Source: Mumia quercus (GTDB lineage Bacteria > Actinomycetota > Actinomycetes > Propionibacteriales > Nocardioidaceae). From it: a DNA stretch of 64,000 nucleotides. The stretch covers positions 218,074 through 282,073 of the forward strand of contig NZ_JANZYO010000001.1 of NCBI RefSeq assembly GCF_025506335.1. Reading direction: 5' to 3'. A program made the translations under genes and the position numbers. The notes beneath the pieces are model-generated. The model was given only the letters and a program-made list of their open reading frames with translations, was not told where the DNA came from and searched no databases. This document shows, piece by piece, positions 38,305-46,401 of this stretch. Each line of letters opens with the position of its first letter. The first letter of the stretch is position 1.

Positions 38305-39195
38305 CTAACCGGTCATGTCGTCCGGGTGCGGCGCGATCACAAGCGGGCACTCGGTCGCGCTGACCAGCGCGCGCGACACCGATCCGAGCGCGAGGCCGCC
38401 GGGCAGTGGTCTCGTCCGTCGTCCGAGCACGAGCAGGTCGCTCGACCGGCTGGCCTGGGCCAGCGCCTGAGCGGGTCGCGCGTAGGCGACATCGATCTCG
38501 ACGCGGACGTGCGGATGGCGGTCGCGCCACGGTGCCAGCTGCTCCTCGAGGTGCTGGCGCGTCCCCTCACGCCACGAGGCCTCGTTCGTCCGGGCGAAGA
38601 TGATGTCGTCGTAGACCGTCGGCGCGCGCCACGCGTACAGCACGTGCAGCGTCGCCTTGCGCTCCTCTGCCGCCGGGAACGCGTAGTCGAGCGCCTCGGG
38701 CGACAACGCGGCGTCGTCCAGGCCGACGACCACCCGGTCGTGCACCGAAGTCGGGTCCCATCCCGACGGCACGCAGACCACCGGACATCCGGCACGCGCG
38801 GCGACGCCCGTGATGATCGAGCCAGTGAAGACGCGCTCCAGCGACGACAGGTCGCGTCGCCGGAGGATGACGACGGAGGCCCCGTGCGACGCCTCGATGA
38901 GGGCCGGAACGATCCCTGAGTCAGCGAGCTCGGTGTGGACCTCGACCGCGCCGCCGGAGAAGTCGCGCACCCTCTGCTGAGCCTTGTCCAGGATGTCCTG
39001 GCCGACGGCACGGCGGTCCTCCCGGTTGAGGAGGGGGAGGGTGGTCGGGTGCTCAGGCGTGCCGTGGGTGGCATGGACCAGCACGACCGGTGCTCCGCGG
39101 CGCGCGGCGAGCGCAGCAGCGAACGCGAGCGACACTGGGTCGTCCACCGTGGTGGCCGCAACCCCGACCACGACGGGTGCATCCTGGTTGACCAT
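38305..39195 (-). CDS. Universal stress protein, two UspA domains
   Basis: A 296-residue tandem UspA protein. Domain 1 (about 5-145) begins 'PVVVGVAATTVDDPVSLAFAAALAARRG' and ends 'CPVVCVPSG'. Domain 2 (about 155-290) begins 'VHDRVVVGLDDAALSPEALDYAFPAAEERKATLHVLYAW' and ends 'GSVSRALVSATECPLVIAPH'. The second domain retains the ATP-binding pattern G-x2-G-x9-G-S more clearly than the first. Tandem USPs of this length are typical of actinobacteria and are often induced by hypoxia or stationary phase; no regulator site is evident here. The start is supported by GGGACGGAG upstream on the minus strand. Confidence 0.93.
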   Translation of the reverse strand: MVNQDAPVVVGVAATTVDDPVSLAFAAALAARRGAPVVLVHATHGTPEHPTTLPLLNREDRRAVGQDILDKAQQRVRDFSGGAVEVHTELADSGIVPALIEASHGASVVILRRRDLSSLERVFTGSIITGVAARAGCPVVCVPSGWDPTSVHDRVVVGLDDAALSPEALDYAFPAAEERKATLHVLYAWRAPTVYDDIIFARTNEASWREGTRQHLEEQLAPWRDRHPHVRVEIDVAYARPAQALAQASRSSDLLVLGRRTRPLPGGLALGSVSRALVSATECPLVIAPHPDDMTG

Positions 39196-39302
39196 CGTCT
39201 GCTCCGTCCCTCGTGACTGTCGGTGCGCACCTCATACGTTCCGCCGGTTGTGCCGACCCTGCAACCGGCATGCACCACGGGTCCGGGGTCCGCGGAGACG
39301 AC

Positions 39303-39334
39303 GAAGGCCCGCAGGCGGATGCCTGCGGGCCTTC
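39303..39334 (-). terminator. Hairpin terminator after tRNA-Phe
   Basis: A perfect 14-bp stem (39303-39316 with 39321-39334) with a GGAT loop, immediately 3' of tRNA-Phe on the minus strand. No T-run. Confidence 0.7.
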
Positions 39335-39340
39335 GGTGGG

Positions 39341-39414
39341 TGGCCAGGGCCGGGGTCGAACCGGCGACCTTCCGCTTTTCAGGCGGACGCTCGTACCAAC
39401 TGAGCTACCTGGCC
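39341..39414 (-). tRNA. tRNA-Phe (GAA)
   Basis: A 74-nt cloverleaf on the minus strand. The acceptor stem GGCCAGG pairs with CCTGGCC, discriminator A. The anticodon loop is CTGAAAA (anticodon GAA) on a TCCGC/GCGGA stem, and the T-arm is GCCGG-TTCGACC-CCGGC. The 3' CCA is not encoded. Confidence 0.97.
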
Positions 39415-39513
39415 GTGCCTCGCTGAGGCTCGCGCCTCAAGAAGCAGCCCGGGATCTCCCGGGCGTGCCTCACTATACAAGGCACGCCCGGGGCGGGAGA
39501 AACCCGGTGGGGT

Positions 39514-40122
39514 TCAGGCGACCGTGATGACGCGGGACTCGTCGAGGCGGGGCAGGCGGTGCCGGTACGCGCCTTCGGCAGGGTGACCGATGTTGACGAC
39601 GACGAGGGTCTTGAGAGCCGTACCGTCGAAGAACTCCTTGTCGATACCGGCGGCGTCGAAGCCGGTCATGGGCCCGGCGAAGAGGCCGGCCGCACGGACG
39701 CCGACGATGAAGTAGCCGATCTGGAGCCCGGCGTTGAGCGTCGCCATCGACGCGCGGCCGTCCGGGTCCCCGTGCAGCAGGTCACGGATGCCGGGGGCGT
39801 GCGGGAAGACCTCGGGAAGGTTCTCGTGGAAGTCGACGTCGCTCGCGAGGATCGCGACGAGCGGCGCGGCGCCGGTCTTGGCGCGGTTGCCCTCGCTCAT
39901 GTGGGGGAGCAGACGCCGGCGGCCTTCGTCGCTGGCCACCAGGGTGATGCGCAGCGGCTGGCTGTTCATGGCCGTGGGGCCGTACTTGACCAGGTCGTAG
40001 ACCGCGCGGATCTCGTCGGCGGTCACGGGCTCGTTTGTGAAGGCGTTCGCCGTCCGAGCCTCGCGGAACAGGAGGTCCTGCGCGGCAGCGGGCAGCGTCA
40101 GCTCGGGAAGTGTTGCGGTCAT
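39514..40122 (-). CDS. Nitroreductase family protein, RutE-like
   Basis: FMN-dependent NAD(P)H oxidoreductase of 202 residues. It most resembles the malonic semialdehyde reductase (RutE/HadB) branch: 'LFREARTANAFTNEPVTADEIRAVYDLVKYGPTAMNSQPLRI' carries the FMN phosphate contacts, and 'AGLQIGYFIVGVRAAGLFAGPMTGFD' the core helices. The ATG at 40122 is preferred to 40140, since an inverted repeat that looks like its operator occupies 40130-40155. Divergent from an SDR gene. Outside a rut operon the substrate is open: quinones, nitro compounds or enals are possible. Confidence 0.87.
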   Translation of the reverse strand: MTATLPELTLPAAAQDLLFREARTANAFTNEPVTADEIRAVYDLVKYGPTAMNSQPLRITLVASDEGRRRLLPHMSEGNRAKTGAAPLVAILASDVDFHENLPEVFPHAPGIRDLLHGDPDGRASMATLNAGLQIGYFIVGVRAAGLFAGPMTGFDAAGIDKEFFDGTALKTLVVVNIGHPAEGAYRHRLPRLDESRVITVA

Positions 40123-40129
40123 AGACGGT

Positions 40130-40155
40130 TGAAACGGCAATCAATTTCCGTTTCA
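40130..40155. promoter_or_regulatory. Operator-like inverted repeat between nitroreductase and SDR genes
   Basis: TGAAACGG (40130-40137) and CCGTTTCA (40148-40155) are perfect 8-bp arms around 10 nt of AT-rich sequence. The site lies 8-33 bp before the nitroreductase ATG, where a repressor would block initiation. No regulator gene adjoins it. Confidence 0.6.
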
Positions 40156-40226
40156 TCCTCAAACTAGTTGTGGCGCGTGCCACCCTATGCTGACCATCGC
40201 CGGTGGGAGCGTTCAGAGGAGACGAG

Positions 40227-41063
40227 ATGACGGAGAGCCCGCTCGCGGGTCAGGTGGCGGTCGTGACCGGCGGTTCGACCGGTCTCGGGTTCGCCTTCGC
40301 CGGCGCGCTCGGCCGGGCCGGTGCCCGCGTCGTCGTGGCGTCCTTGCCCGACAGCGGCGTCGCCGACGCCGTCCGTCGTCTCGAGGGGGAGGGGGTGGAG
40401 GCCGTCGGCGTCGAGGCCGACGTGACCGACCTCGCTGCGGTCGAGAGCGTCCGCGACCGTGCTCTCGAGTGGGGCCGACTCGACGTCTGGGTCAACAACG
40501 CCGGAGTCCCCGGCATCTACGGACCGACCTACCTGACTCCGACGGACGTCTTCGACCGGGTCGTCGACGTCAACATCCGTGCGGTCCACCACGGCACCCG
40601 CACGGCCGTGACCGCGATGCTCGCGCAGGGTGGTGGCCACGTGGTCAACGTGTGGGGCAAGGGTGCGACGAAGCCGGTGCCGTGGCAGAACGCGTACGCC
40701 ACGTCGAAGGCGTGGAACCGGCAGTACACGCGGACGGTCCGCGCCGAGCTCAAGGACACCGGGGTGCGGGTCCACGGGTACGACCCGGGCCTGGTGAAGA
40801 CCGAGATGCTGAGCGAGGTGACGGTCACGCCGGGCATGGAGCGGCGGGTGGCCGCGCTGCCGTGGGTCGTGGGCCTGTGGGGGCGTGCACCCGAGCAGGC
40901 GGCGGCGCCGATCGTACGGCTGCTGGTGGACGACCGTGACGACCACGTCGACCTGACGACGCCGACGATCCTCGGCCGAGGGCTGCGGTCGGTGGCGAAG
41001 GGCAACCTGCGCCGCAGCCGGCGCATGCCGCTGGCGATCCGCACGCTGACGACAACGGACTGA
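40227..41063 (+). CDS. Short-chain dehydrogenase/reductase
   Basis: A 278-residue classical SDR. The cofactor motif is 'VVTGGSTGLGFAFA' (TGxxxGxG). 'DVWVNNAGVPG' is the NNAG motif, and the catalytic Tyr and Lys are in 'YATSKAWNRQYTRTV' (YxxxK). The position before YATSK, where the family Ser is expected, reads 'VVNVWGKGATKPVPWQNA': the usual Ser of the triad is replaced by a Trp-Gly-Lys stretch, which is unusual and may mean altered chemistry. A C-terminal extension rich in Arg follows. The ATG at 40227 follows AGAGGAGA; the in-frame GTG at 40203 does not. Confidence 0.87.
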   Translation: MTESPLAGQVAVVTGGSTGLGFAFAGALGRAGARVVVASLPDSGVADAVRRLEGEGVEAVGVEADVTDLAAVESVRDRALEWGRLDVWVNNAGVPGIYGPTYLTPTDVFDRVVDVNIRAVHHGTRTAVTAMLAQGGGHVVNVWGKGATKPVPWQNAYATSKAWNRQYTRTVRAELKDTGVRVHGYDPGLVKTEMLSEVTVTPGMERRVAALPWVVGLWGRAPEQAAAPIVRLLVDDRDDHVDLTTPTILGRGLRSVAKGNLRRSRRMPLAIRTLTTTD

Positions 41064-41075
41064 CGACAAACGAAC

Positions 41076-41107
41076 GAGGCCCGGATCCGCTAGGGATCCG
41101 GGCCTCG
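41076..41107. terminator. Bidirectional hairpin between SDR and tRNA-Asp
   Basis: CGAGGCCCGGATCC (41076-41089) pairs with 41095-41107 with one bulged base and a 5-nt loop. It lies 3' of both the SDR gene and tRNA-Asp. Confidence 0.7.
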
Positions 41108-41110
41108 TGC

Positions 41111-41187
41111 TGGCGACCCTGACGAGACTCGAACTCGCGACCTCCGCCGTGACAGGGCGGCGCGCTAACCAACTGCGCCACAGGGCC
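41111..41187 (-). tRNA. tRNA-Asp (GTC)
   Basis: Cloverleaf on the minus strand, with the 5' end at 41187. Acceptor GGCCCTG pairs with CAGGGTC, discriminator G. The anticodon loop is CTGTCAC (GTC) and the T-loop TTCGAGT. The CCA is encoded (41111-41113). Confidence 0.97.
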
Positions 41188-41302
41188 AGATCTTCAGTTT
41201 TTGCGCCGCTCAGCGGTGCGAGCACCACTTTAGCGGACCCCTCAAGCGACTCCCAAACCGGGGGTCCCCCTTTTCGGGGAGCGCCCTCACGAGCCGTCGA
41301 GG

Positions 41303-41378
41303 TGGTACCCCCTACGGGATTCGAACCCGCGCTACCGCCTTGAAAGGGCGGCGTCCTAGGCCGCTAGACGAAGGGGGC
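41303..41378 (-). tRNA. tRNA-Glu (TTC)
   Basis: Cloverleaf on the minus strand, with the 5' end at 41378. Acceptor GCCCCCT pairs with AGGGGGT. The anticodon loop is CTTTCAA (TTC) on a CCGCC/GGCGG stem. The T-arm is CGGG-TTCGAAT-CCCG, and CCA is encoded (41303-41305). It is probably transcribed together with tRNA-Asp, 115 bp downstream. Confidence 0.97.
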
Positions 41379-41473
41379 GCCCCGCAACCGTGCACCACGG
41401 TGCGGACGGTTGCATCGTACGGGCACGGGGCGTGCGGGGCCAAAGCCGGGGAGGGGCTCCGAGGGTGTTCCGG

Positions 41474-41479
41474 CACACT
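41474..41479 (+). promoter_or_regulatory. -10 box of the metallopeptidase operon (leaderless)
   Basis: CACACT, 6 nt before the GTG at 41486; this favours GTG 41486 over ATG 41489. Confidence 0.4.
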
Positions 41480-41485
41480 GGGCAC

Positions 41486-41836
41486 GTGATGGAGATGCCG
41501 CCGGACCGCTTCGCCGAGCTCGTCGAGCAAGCCTTCGACGCCCTGCCCGAAGACCTCACCGGGCTCCTCGAGAACGTCGTGCTGCTCATCGAGGACGACG
41601 CCCCCGACGACGACCCCACCCTCCTCGGTCTGTACGACGGCATCCCGGTCACCGAGCGGACCTCCGCGTACGGGGGTGTGCTGCCGGACCGGATCACGAT
41701 CTACCGCAACCCGACCCTGGCGATCTGCGACACGGAGGACGACGTGGTCGAGGAGGTCGGGATCACGGTCGCGCACGAGATCGCGCACTACTTCGGCATC
41801 GACGACGACCGCCTCCACGAGCTGGGATACGCGTGA
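41486..41836 (+). CDS. Minimal zinc metallopeptidase (PF06262 type)
   Basis: A 116-residue protein of the small MMP-like metallopeptidase family. The zinc motif HExxH appears as 'VAHEIAHYFGIDDDRLHELG', with the family's downstream His/Glu. The N-terminal 'MPPDRFAELVEQAFDALPEDLTGLLENVVLLIEDDAP' and 'LLGLYDGIPVTERTSAYGGVLPDRITIYRNP' are textbook for the group. Structural work on relatives shows a minimal zincin fold, but a physiological protease role is not established. First gene of a tightly overlapping trio (GTGA with the pirin gene). An ATG three bases later is an alternative start. Confidence 0.9.
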   Translation: MMEMPPDRFAELVEQAFDALPEDLTGLLENVVLLIEDDAPDDDPTLLGLYDGIPVTERTSAYGGVLPDRITIYRNPTLAICDTEDDVVEEVGITVAHEIAHYFGIDDDRLHELGYA

Positions 41837-42567
41837 GGATCTTCCGCAGGCGCGGCGAGCCGGCTCCTCGCCGCCCGCTCCGGGTGATCCGTGCGGACGA
41901 GCGCGCACAGACGCGTCGCGACGGGATCACGACGCGGCACTCGTTCTCGTACGGAGACCACTACGACCCCGACAACGTCGCGTTCGGCCCGCTGCGTGCG
42001 GTCAACGAGGAGTGCCTCGACCCGGGTGCCGGGTACGACAGCCACCGGCACAGCGACGTTGAGATCATCACGTGGGTCCTCGACGGGGTGCTCGCGCACG
42101 AGGACTCCACCGGGACGCGTGGGGTCGTTCGCCCGGGGGAGGTGCAGCACGTCAGCGCCCGCGCCGGCGTCGAGCACACCGAGCGCAACGCGTCGGAGCA
42201 CGAGCCGCTGCGGTTCCTGCAGATGATGGTCGCGCCCTCGGAGGCGGAGCTCGCTGCGCCGGATCCCGGGCCACCCTCGTACCGGCAGTGGGACCTGCAG
42301 GGTGCGCGCGGCTACCCGCTCGAGGTCCTGCAGCTGCGGGAGGGCGTCACGCTGTACGCGGCGCTCCTCGACCCCGGGGACGTGGTCGAGCTGCCGGAGG
42401 ACGGGCTGGTCCACCTCCAGGTCACGCGCGGTGCGGTCGAGGGCGCCGGGGTCGCCCTGGACACCGGCGACGTCGTCCGTGCGAGCGGTCGCGGCCCGCT
42501 TGCGGTGAGGGCGACCACGTCGTCCGAGATACTGGCGTGGCACTTCGCCCCAAAGGAGCACGACTGA
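41833..42567 (+). CDS. Pirin family protein
   Basis: A 244-residue bicupin of the pirin/YhaK class. The N-terminal cupin has '[52 protein letters not shown]', with the metal-binding His cluster in 'SHRHSDVE', a further His in '[18 protein letters not shown]', and Glu. The second cupin is shorter and lacks metal ligands. Relatives are quercetin 2,3-dioxygenases in vitro or redox sensors; the physiological role is open. The GTG start at 41833 overlaps the metallopeptidase stop (GTGA), and its stop overlaps aroQ (TGATG). Confidence 0.9.
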   Translation: MRIFRRRGEPAPRRPLRVIRADERAQTRRDGITTRHSFSYGDHYDPDNVAFGPLRAVNEECLDPGAGYDSHRHSDVEIITWVLDGVLAHEDSTGTRGVVRPGEVQHVSARAGVEHTERNASEHEPLRFLQMMVAPSEAELAAPDPGPPSYRQWDLQGARGYPLEVLQLREGVTLYAALLDPGDVVELPEDGLVHLQVTRGAVEGAGVALDTGDVVRASGRGPLAVRATTSSEILAWHFAPKEHD

Positions 42568-42989
42568 TGGCCACCGTCCTCGTCCTCAACGGTCCCAACC
42601 TCAACCGCCTCGGCGTGCGCGAACCCACCGTCTACGGCGACCGGACGTACGACGACCTCGTCGCGCTGTGCCACGCCGCGGCCGCCGAGGTGAACCTCAC
42701 CGTGGACGTGCGGCAGACCAACAGCGAGGCCGAGATGATCGGCTGGCTGCACGACGCCGCTGACGCGCAGCAGCCGGTCGTGATCAACGCAGGTGCGTGG
42801 ACCCACACGTCGGTCGCGATCCGCGACGCGGCGGCGGGTCTGACCGCGCCGATGATCGAGGTGCACATCACGAACGTGCACGCGCGCGAGGAGTTCCGTC
42901 ACCACTCGTACCTGTCGGCGGTCGCCACCGGCGTGATCGTCGGCCTCGGCTTCGAGGGGTACGTCGCGGCCCTGCGCTTCCTCGCCTGA
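42567..42989 (+). CDS. aroQ: Type II 3-dehydroquinate dehydratase
   Basis: Third step of the shikimate pathway: 3-dehydroquinate to 3-dehydroshikimate. The 140 residues match the dodecameric type II enzyme. '[25 protein letters not shown]' holds the flexible-lid Arg and catalytic Tyr. '[17 protein letters not shown]' follows. '[17 protein letters not shown]' and '[20 protein letters not shown]' carry the catalytic His and substrate loop. It is translationally coupled to the pirin gene. No other aro gene is nearby, so the operon context is not biosynthetic. Confidence 0.96.
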   Translation: MATVLVLNGPNLNRLGVREPTVYGDRTYDDLVALCHAAAAEVNLTVDVRQTNSEAEMIGWLHDAADAQQPVVINAGAWTHTSVAIRDAAAGLTAPMIEVHITNVHAREEFRHHSYLSAVATGVIVGLGFEGYVAALRFLA

Positions 42990-43047
42990 GCGGGGCGCGC
43001 CGCGGGACAAAAGCCCCACTTGTCTAGCGGCTGTCTGCGTGCGTGCA

Positions 43048-43053
43048 TAACCT
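43048..43053 (+). promoter_or_regulatory. -10 box of the tmsA-like gene (leaderless)
   Basis: TAACCT, 7 nt before GTG 43061. The in-frame GTG at 43043 lies upstream of the box. Confidence 0.5.
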
Positions 43054-43060
43054 GAGGCTC

Positions 43061-44482
43061 GTGAGCGACCTCCTCGGACCGGATCTCGTCGGACACGCAG
43101 CGCACGACGACGCCGTACGCAGACTCAGAGCCTCGTACGAGGCCATCCCTGACGGGGCGCCTGTGCGGCTGGCCAAGCGCACCACCAACCTCTTCCGGCC
43201 ACGCGCCGCCACCGACGCCCCCGGCCTGGACGTCTCCGGACTCACCGGCGTCGTCAATGTCGACGTCGACCCCGCCACCGGCCAGGCGACCGCCGACGTC
43301 CAGGGCATGTGCACGTACGAGGACCTGGTGGCGGTCACGCTGGCGCGCGGCTTCATCCCGTACGTGGTGCCGCAGCTGCGCACGATCACGCTCGGCGGGG
43401 CGGTGACCGGGCTCGGCATCGAGGCCACGTCGTTCCGCAACGGCCTCCCGCACGAGTCGGTCGTGGAGATGGACGTCTTCACCGGCGCGGGCGAGGTGGT
43501 CACCTGCAGCCGCGAGGAACGCAGCGACCTCTTCTTCGCGTTCGCCAACTCGTACGGGACCCTCGGCTACACCACGCGCATCCGCATCCTCCTCGAGAAG
43601 GTGCCGCCGTTCGTGCGTCTGCGCCACCTGCGCTTCGACGACCCCGACTCCGCGGCCGCCGCGATCGCGCGGATCGTCGATGCACGTTCCCACGACGGCG
43701 TCCGCGTCGACGCGATCGACGGCACGGCGTTCTCTCCCGGCGAGATCTTCCTGACGTTGGCCGAGTTCACCGACGAGCCGCAACGCGTCAGCGACTACAC
43801 CGGCCAGCAGATCTACTACCGCTCGATCGCCGAGCGGACGACAGACGCGCTGACCATGGAGTCGTACCTCTGGCGCTGGGACACCGACTGGTTCTGGTGC
43901 AGCGGCGCCTTCGGCGCGCAAAATCCGTTGATCCGACGGGTGTGGCCACGGAAGCATCGGCGGAGTGACGTCTTCCAGCGCATCGTCGGCCTCGACACGA
44001 AGTACGGGCTCGCCCACAAGCTGGACGTCCTCAAGCGCAACGGCATCGAGAAGCGCGAGCGTGTCATCCAGGACATCGAGGTCGCGGTCGACCGTCTGCC
44101 GGAGTTCCTCCGGTGGTTCGACGAGGCGGTCGGGATGCGTCCGGTGTGGCTGTGCCCGCTGCGGCTGCGCGAGCCCGACGGCCCGGGGAGCGCGACCCGC
44201 TGGCCGCTCTACCCGCTCGAGCCGGGCACGACGTACGTCAACGTCGGGTTCTGGGGCACGGTCGCGGTCCCGGGGGACGCGCCGGCCGGCCTGGTCAACC
44301 GACAGGTCGAGGAGAAGGTCCACGAGCTGGGTGGCCACAAGTCGCTCTACTCCGAGGCGTTCTACGACGCCGAGACCTTCGCCGACCTCTACAACCTGCC
44401 TCACCTCACCGAGGTGAAGGCCGCCTACGACCCCAAGGACCGGCTGACCGGACTCTACGAGAAAGCGGTGAAGCGTCGATGA
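43061..44482 (+). CDS. tmsA: FAD-binding oxidoreductase, 10-methylene fatty acyl reductase-like
   Basis: A 473-residue FAD-linked oxidoreductase (FAD_binding_4 type; DHCR24-like). The FAD fold is seen in 'GVVNVDVDPATGQATADVQGMCTYEDLVAVTLARGFIPYVVPQLRTITLGGAVTGLG', and the substrate domain ends in 'LYNLPHLTEVKAAYDPKDRLTGLYEKAV'. It overlaps the following methyltransferase by ATGA. This gene order (FAD reductase, then CFA-type methyltransferase) is that of the mycobacterial tmsAB/bfaAB pair making 10-methyl fatty acids such as tuberculostearate. By analogy it reduces the 10-methylene group using NAD(P)H. The start GTG 43061 is set by the promoter box. Confidence 0.78.
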   Translation: MSDLLGPDLVGHAAHDDAVRRLRASYEAIPDGAPVRLAKRTTNLFRPRAATDAPGLDVSGLTGVVNVDVDPATGQATADVQGMCTYEDLVAVTLARGFIPYVVPQLRTITLGGAVTGLGIEATSFRNGLPHESVVEMDVFTGAGEVVTCSREERSDLFFAFANSYGTLGYTTRIRILLEKVPPFVRLRHLRFDDPDSAAAAIARIVDARSHDGVRVDAIDGTAFSPGEIFLTLAEFTDEPQRVSDYTGQQIYYRSIAERTTDALTMESYLWRWDTDWFWCSGAFGAQNPLIRRVWPRKHRRSDVFQRIVGLDTKYGLAHKLDVLKRNGIEKRERVIQDIEVAVDRLPEFLRWFDEAVGMRPVWLCPLRLREPDGPGSATRWPLYPLEPGTTYVNVGFWGTVAVPGDAPAGLVNRQVEEKVHELGGHKSLYSEAFYDAETFADLYNLPHLTEVKAAYDPKDRLTGLYEKAVKRR

Positions 44483-45774
44483 CTGTGACCACACGGCCCA
44501 CCATGACGATCGGTGAGGCGCTCGAGGTCCTCTTCCAAGGCGAGGACCCCGACTTCCACTTCGCGTCGTACGACGGCAGCTCCTTCGGCCCGCCCGACGC
44601 CCCCATCCGTCTGCGGCTGGAGAGCGAGCGTGGGCTCTCCTACATCATGAGCGCGCCCGGTGACCTCGGCTTCGCTCGGGCGTACGTCGCCGGTGACCTC
44701 GTCATCGAGGGTGTGCACCCCGGCGACCCGTACGACGCGCTGGTCCTGCTCATGGACAAGACTCGGCTGCGTGCGCCGAGCGTCGCCGAGACGGTGAAGG
44801 TGGTCCGCGCACTCGGCGTCTCTCACCTGCTGCCTCCGCCGCCCCCGCCGCAGGAGTCCCTGCCGCGCTGGCGTCGGGCGCTGGAGCACCTGCGTCACTC
44901 CAAGGCCCGCGACGCCGAGGCCATCCACCACCACTACGACGTCTCCAACCGCTTCTACGAGCTCGTCCTCGGCCCGTCGATGACGTACACGTGCGCGGTG
45001 TTCCCCAAGGCCGACGCGAGCCTGGAGGAGGCGCAGTACGAGAAGTACGACCTGGTCTGCCGCAAGCTCGACCTCCAGCCCGGCCAGCGGCTGCTCGACA
45101 TCGGGTGCGGGTGGGGTGGCATGGTCCGGCACGCCGCCAAGCACTACGGCGTCACGGTGATCGGGGCGACGCTGTCGGAGCAGCAGGCGCTGTGGGCGCA
45201 GGAGGCGATCGCGCGCGACGGCCTGTCCGACGTCGCCGAGGTGCGGTTCTGCGACTACCGCGACGTGACCGAGGGCGGGTTCGACGCGATCAGCTCGATC
45301 GGTCTCACCGAGCACATCGGCGTCCAGAACTACGCGTCGTACTTCGGCTTCATCCGTGACCACCTCAAGGTCGGCGGCCGGATGCTCAACCACTGCATCA
45401 CCCGCCCGGACAACCGGTCACGGGCGAGTGCCGGTCAGTTCATCGACCGGTACGTCTTCCCCGACGGCGAGCTCACCGGCTCGGGCCGGATCATCACCGA
45501 GGTGCAGGACGCGGGCCTGGAGGTGCAGCACGAGGAGAACCTCCGGCTGCACTACGCGATGACGCTGCGCGACTGGAACCGCAATCTGGTCGACAACTGG
45601 GACGAGGCCGTCGCCGAGGTCGGCATCGGCACCGCCCGGGTGTGGGGCCTCTACATGGCGGGCTCGCGGCTCGGCTTCGAGCGCAACAGCATCCAGCTTC
45701 ACCACGTGCTCGCGACGAAGACCGCCCCTGACGGCTCCCTCGACTTCCCGCTGAGGCCGACCTGGGGGAGCTGA
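44479..45774 (+). CDS. tmsB: CFA-synthase-like SAM methyltransferase (10-methylene fatty acid forming)
   Basis: A 431-residue member of the cyclopropane-fatty-acyl-phospholipid synthase family. An N-terminal domain (1-140) precedes the Rossmann fold. 'HHHYDVSNRFYELVLGPSMTYTCAVF' is the family's lipid-binding entrance, 'LLDIGCGWGGMVRHAAKHYGV' is the SAM motif I, and 'SIGLTEHIG' and 'HCITRPDN' are conserved core motifs. Paired with the upstream FAD reductase it probably methylates the double bond of oleoyl phospholipids at C10 instead of closing a cyclopropane ring. A plain cyclopropane synthase role cannot be excluded from sequence alone. A third tms-type gene was not recognised downstream. 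Confidence 0.85.
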   Translation: MTVTTRPTMTIGEALEVLFQGEDPDFHFASYDGSSFGPPDAPIRLRLESERGLSYIMSAPGDLGFARAYVAGDLVIEGVHPGDPYDALVLLMDKTRLRAPSVAETVKVVRALGVSHLLPPPPPPQESLPRWRRALEHLRHSKARDAEAIHHHYDVSNRFYELVLGPSMTYTCAVFPKADASLEEAQYEKYDLVCRKLDLQPGQRLLDIGCGWGGMVRHAAKHYGVTVIGATLSEQQALWAQEAIARDGLSDVAEVRFCDYRDVTEGGFDAISSIGLTEHIGVQNYASYFGFIRDHLKVGGRMLNHCITRPDNRSRASAGQFIDRYVFPDGELTGSGRIITEVQDAGLEVQHEENLRLHYAMTLRDWNRNLVDNWDEAVAEVGIGTARVWGLYMAGSRLGFERNSIQLHHVLATKTAPDGSLDFPLRPTWGS

Positions 45775-45782
45775 CCTGACGG

Positions 45783-45788
45783 TACGCT
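45783..45788 (+). promoter_or_regulatory. -10 box of the 45795 gene (leaderless)
   Basis: TACGCT, 6 nt before the GTG at 45795. Confidence 0.4.
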
Positions 45789-45794
45789 CCGGGC

Positions 45795-46376
45795 GTGACG
45801 GACTCCCCGGACAGCATCGGTATCGACCACGCGACAGCGCACGACGTCCTCGGCGTCGTGCGCTTTCGTCATGAGCGGCTCGCCGTGTACGAACGGAGGT
45901 GCAACCGGTCGTGCCGCATCAGCGCGGTGGGACTGGGCGTGATCGCGGTCATGAACCTCGCGATACTCGCGCTTGTCCCAGCCGTGGGTCTGATCGCCGT
46001 GCCGTTCGCGCTGCTGATGCTGCTGCTCACCGCGCCCGTCCCTCTCTACTCGTACGCCGCTGCGCGACGCATCCGGGCCGGACTTCCGCGGCGCGACGGC
46101 CCCGACGTCGCCGTGGTGGTCCGGCGCTCCGGCCTCGACGTCGCCTGGTCCGACCTGGGGCCGGCCCGGCCGGTCTCGCTGACGTGGGGCGACCTGACGA
46201 ACGTCGGTCAGCGTGGCCCGATGCGCGGTGTCATGGTCTTGCGGATCCGTACGCGTCGTCGCCCCGCCGGGTCGTGGTTCCGCCTCGTCTACCTCCCTCA
46301 GGACCTGCTGGACACCCCGGTCGACCTCGTCGTCCGCGACGTCCAGGCCTTGACCGGCGGCGCCGTCCGCACCTGA
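45795..46376 (+). CDS. Two-helix membrane protein of unknown function
   Basis: A 193-residue protein, not recognised. An N-terminal cytoplasmic helix (about 1-42) precedes two adjacent membrane helices (about 43-65 and 68-92, 'VIAVMNLAILALVPAVGLIAVPFALLMLLLTAPVPLY'). The C-terminal soluble beta-rich domain 'VAVVVRRSGLDVAWSDLGPARPVSLTWGDLTNVGQRG' looks like the membrane-proximal PH-like domains of actinobacterial proteins. It follows the tms pair by 20 bp but has its own promoter box. It converges on the MMPL gene, 25 bp away. Confidence 0.7.
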   Translation: MTDSPDSIGIDHATAHDVLGVVRFRHERLAVYERRCNRSCRISAVGLGVIAVMNLAILALVPAVGLIAVPFALLMLLLTAPVPLYSYAAARRIRAGLPRRDGPDVAVVVRRSGLDVAWSDLGPARPVSLTWGDLTNVGQRGPMRGVMVLRIRTRRRPAGSWFRLVYLPQDLLDTPVDLVVRDVQALTGGAVRT

Positions 46377-46401
46377 CGTCCGGCGCCGCCGTACGACCCT
46401 G

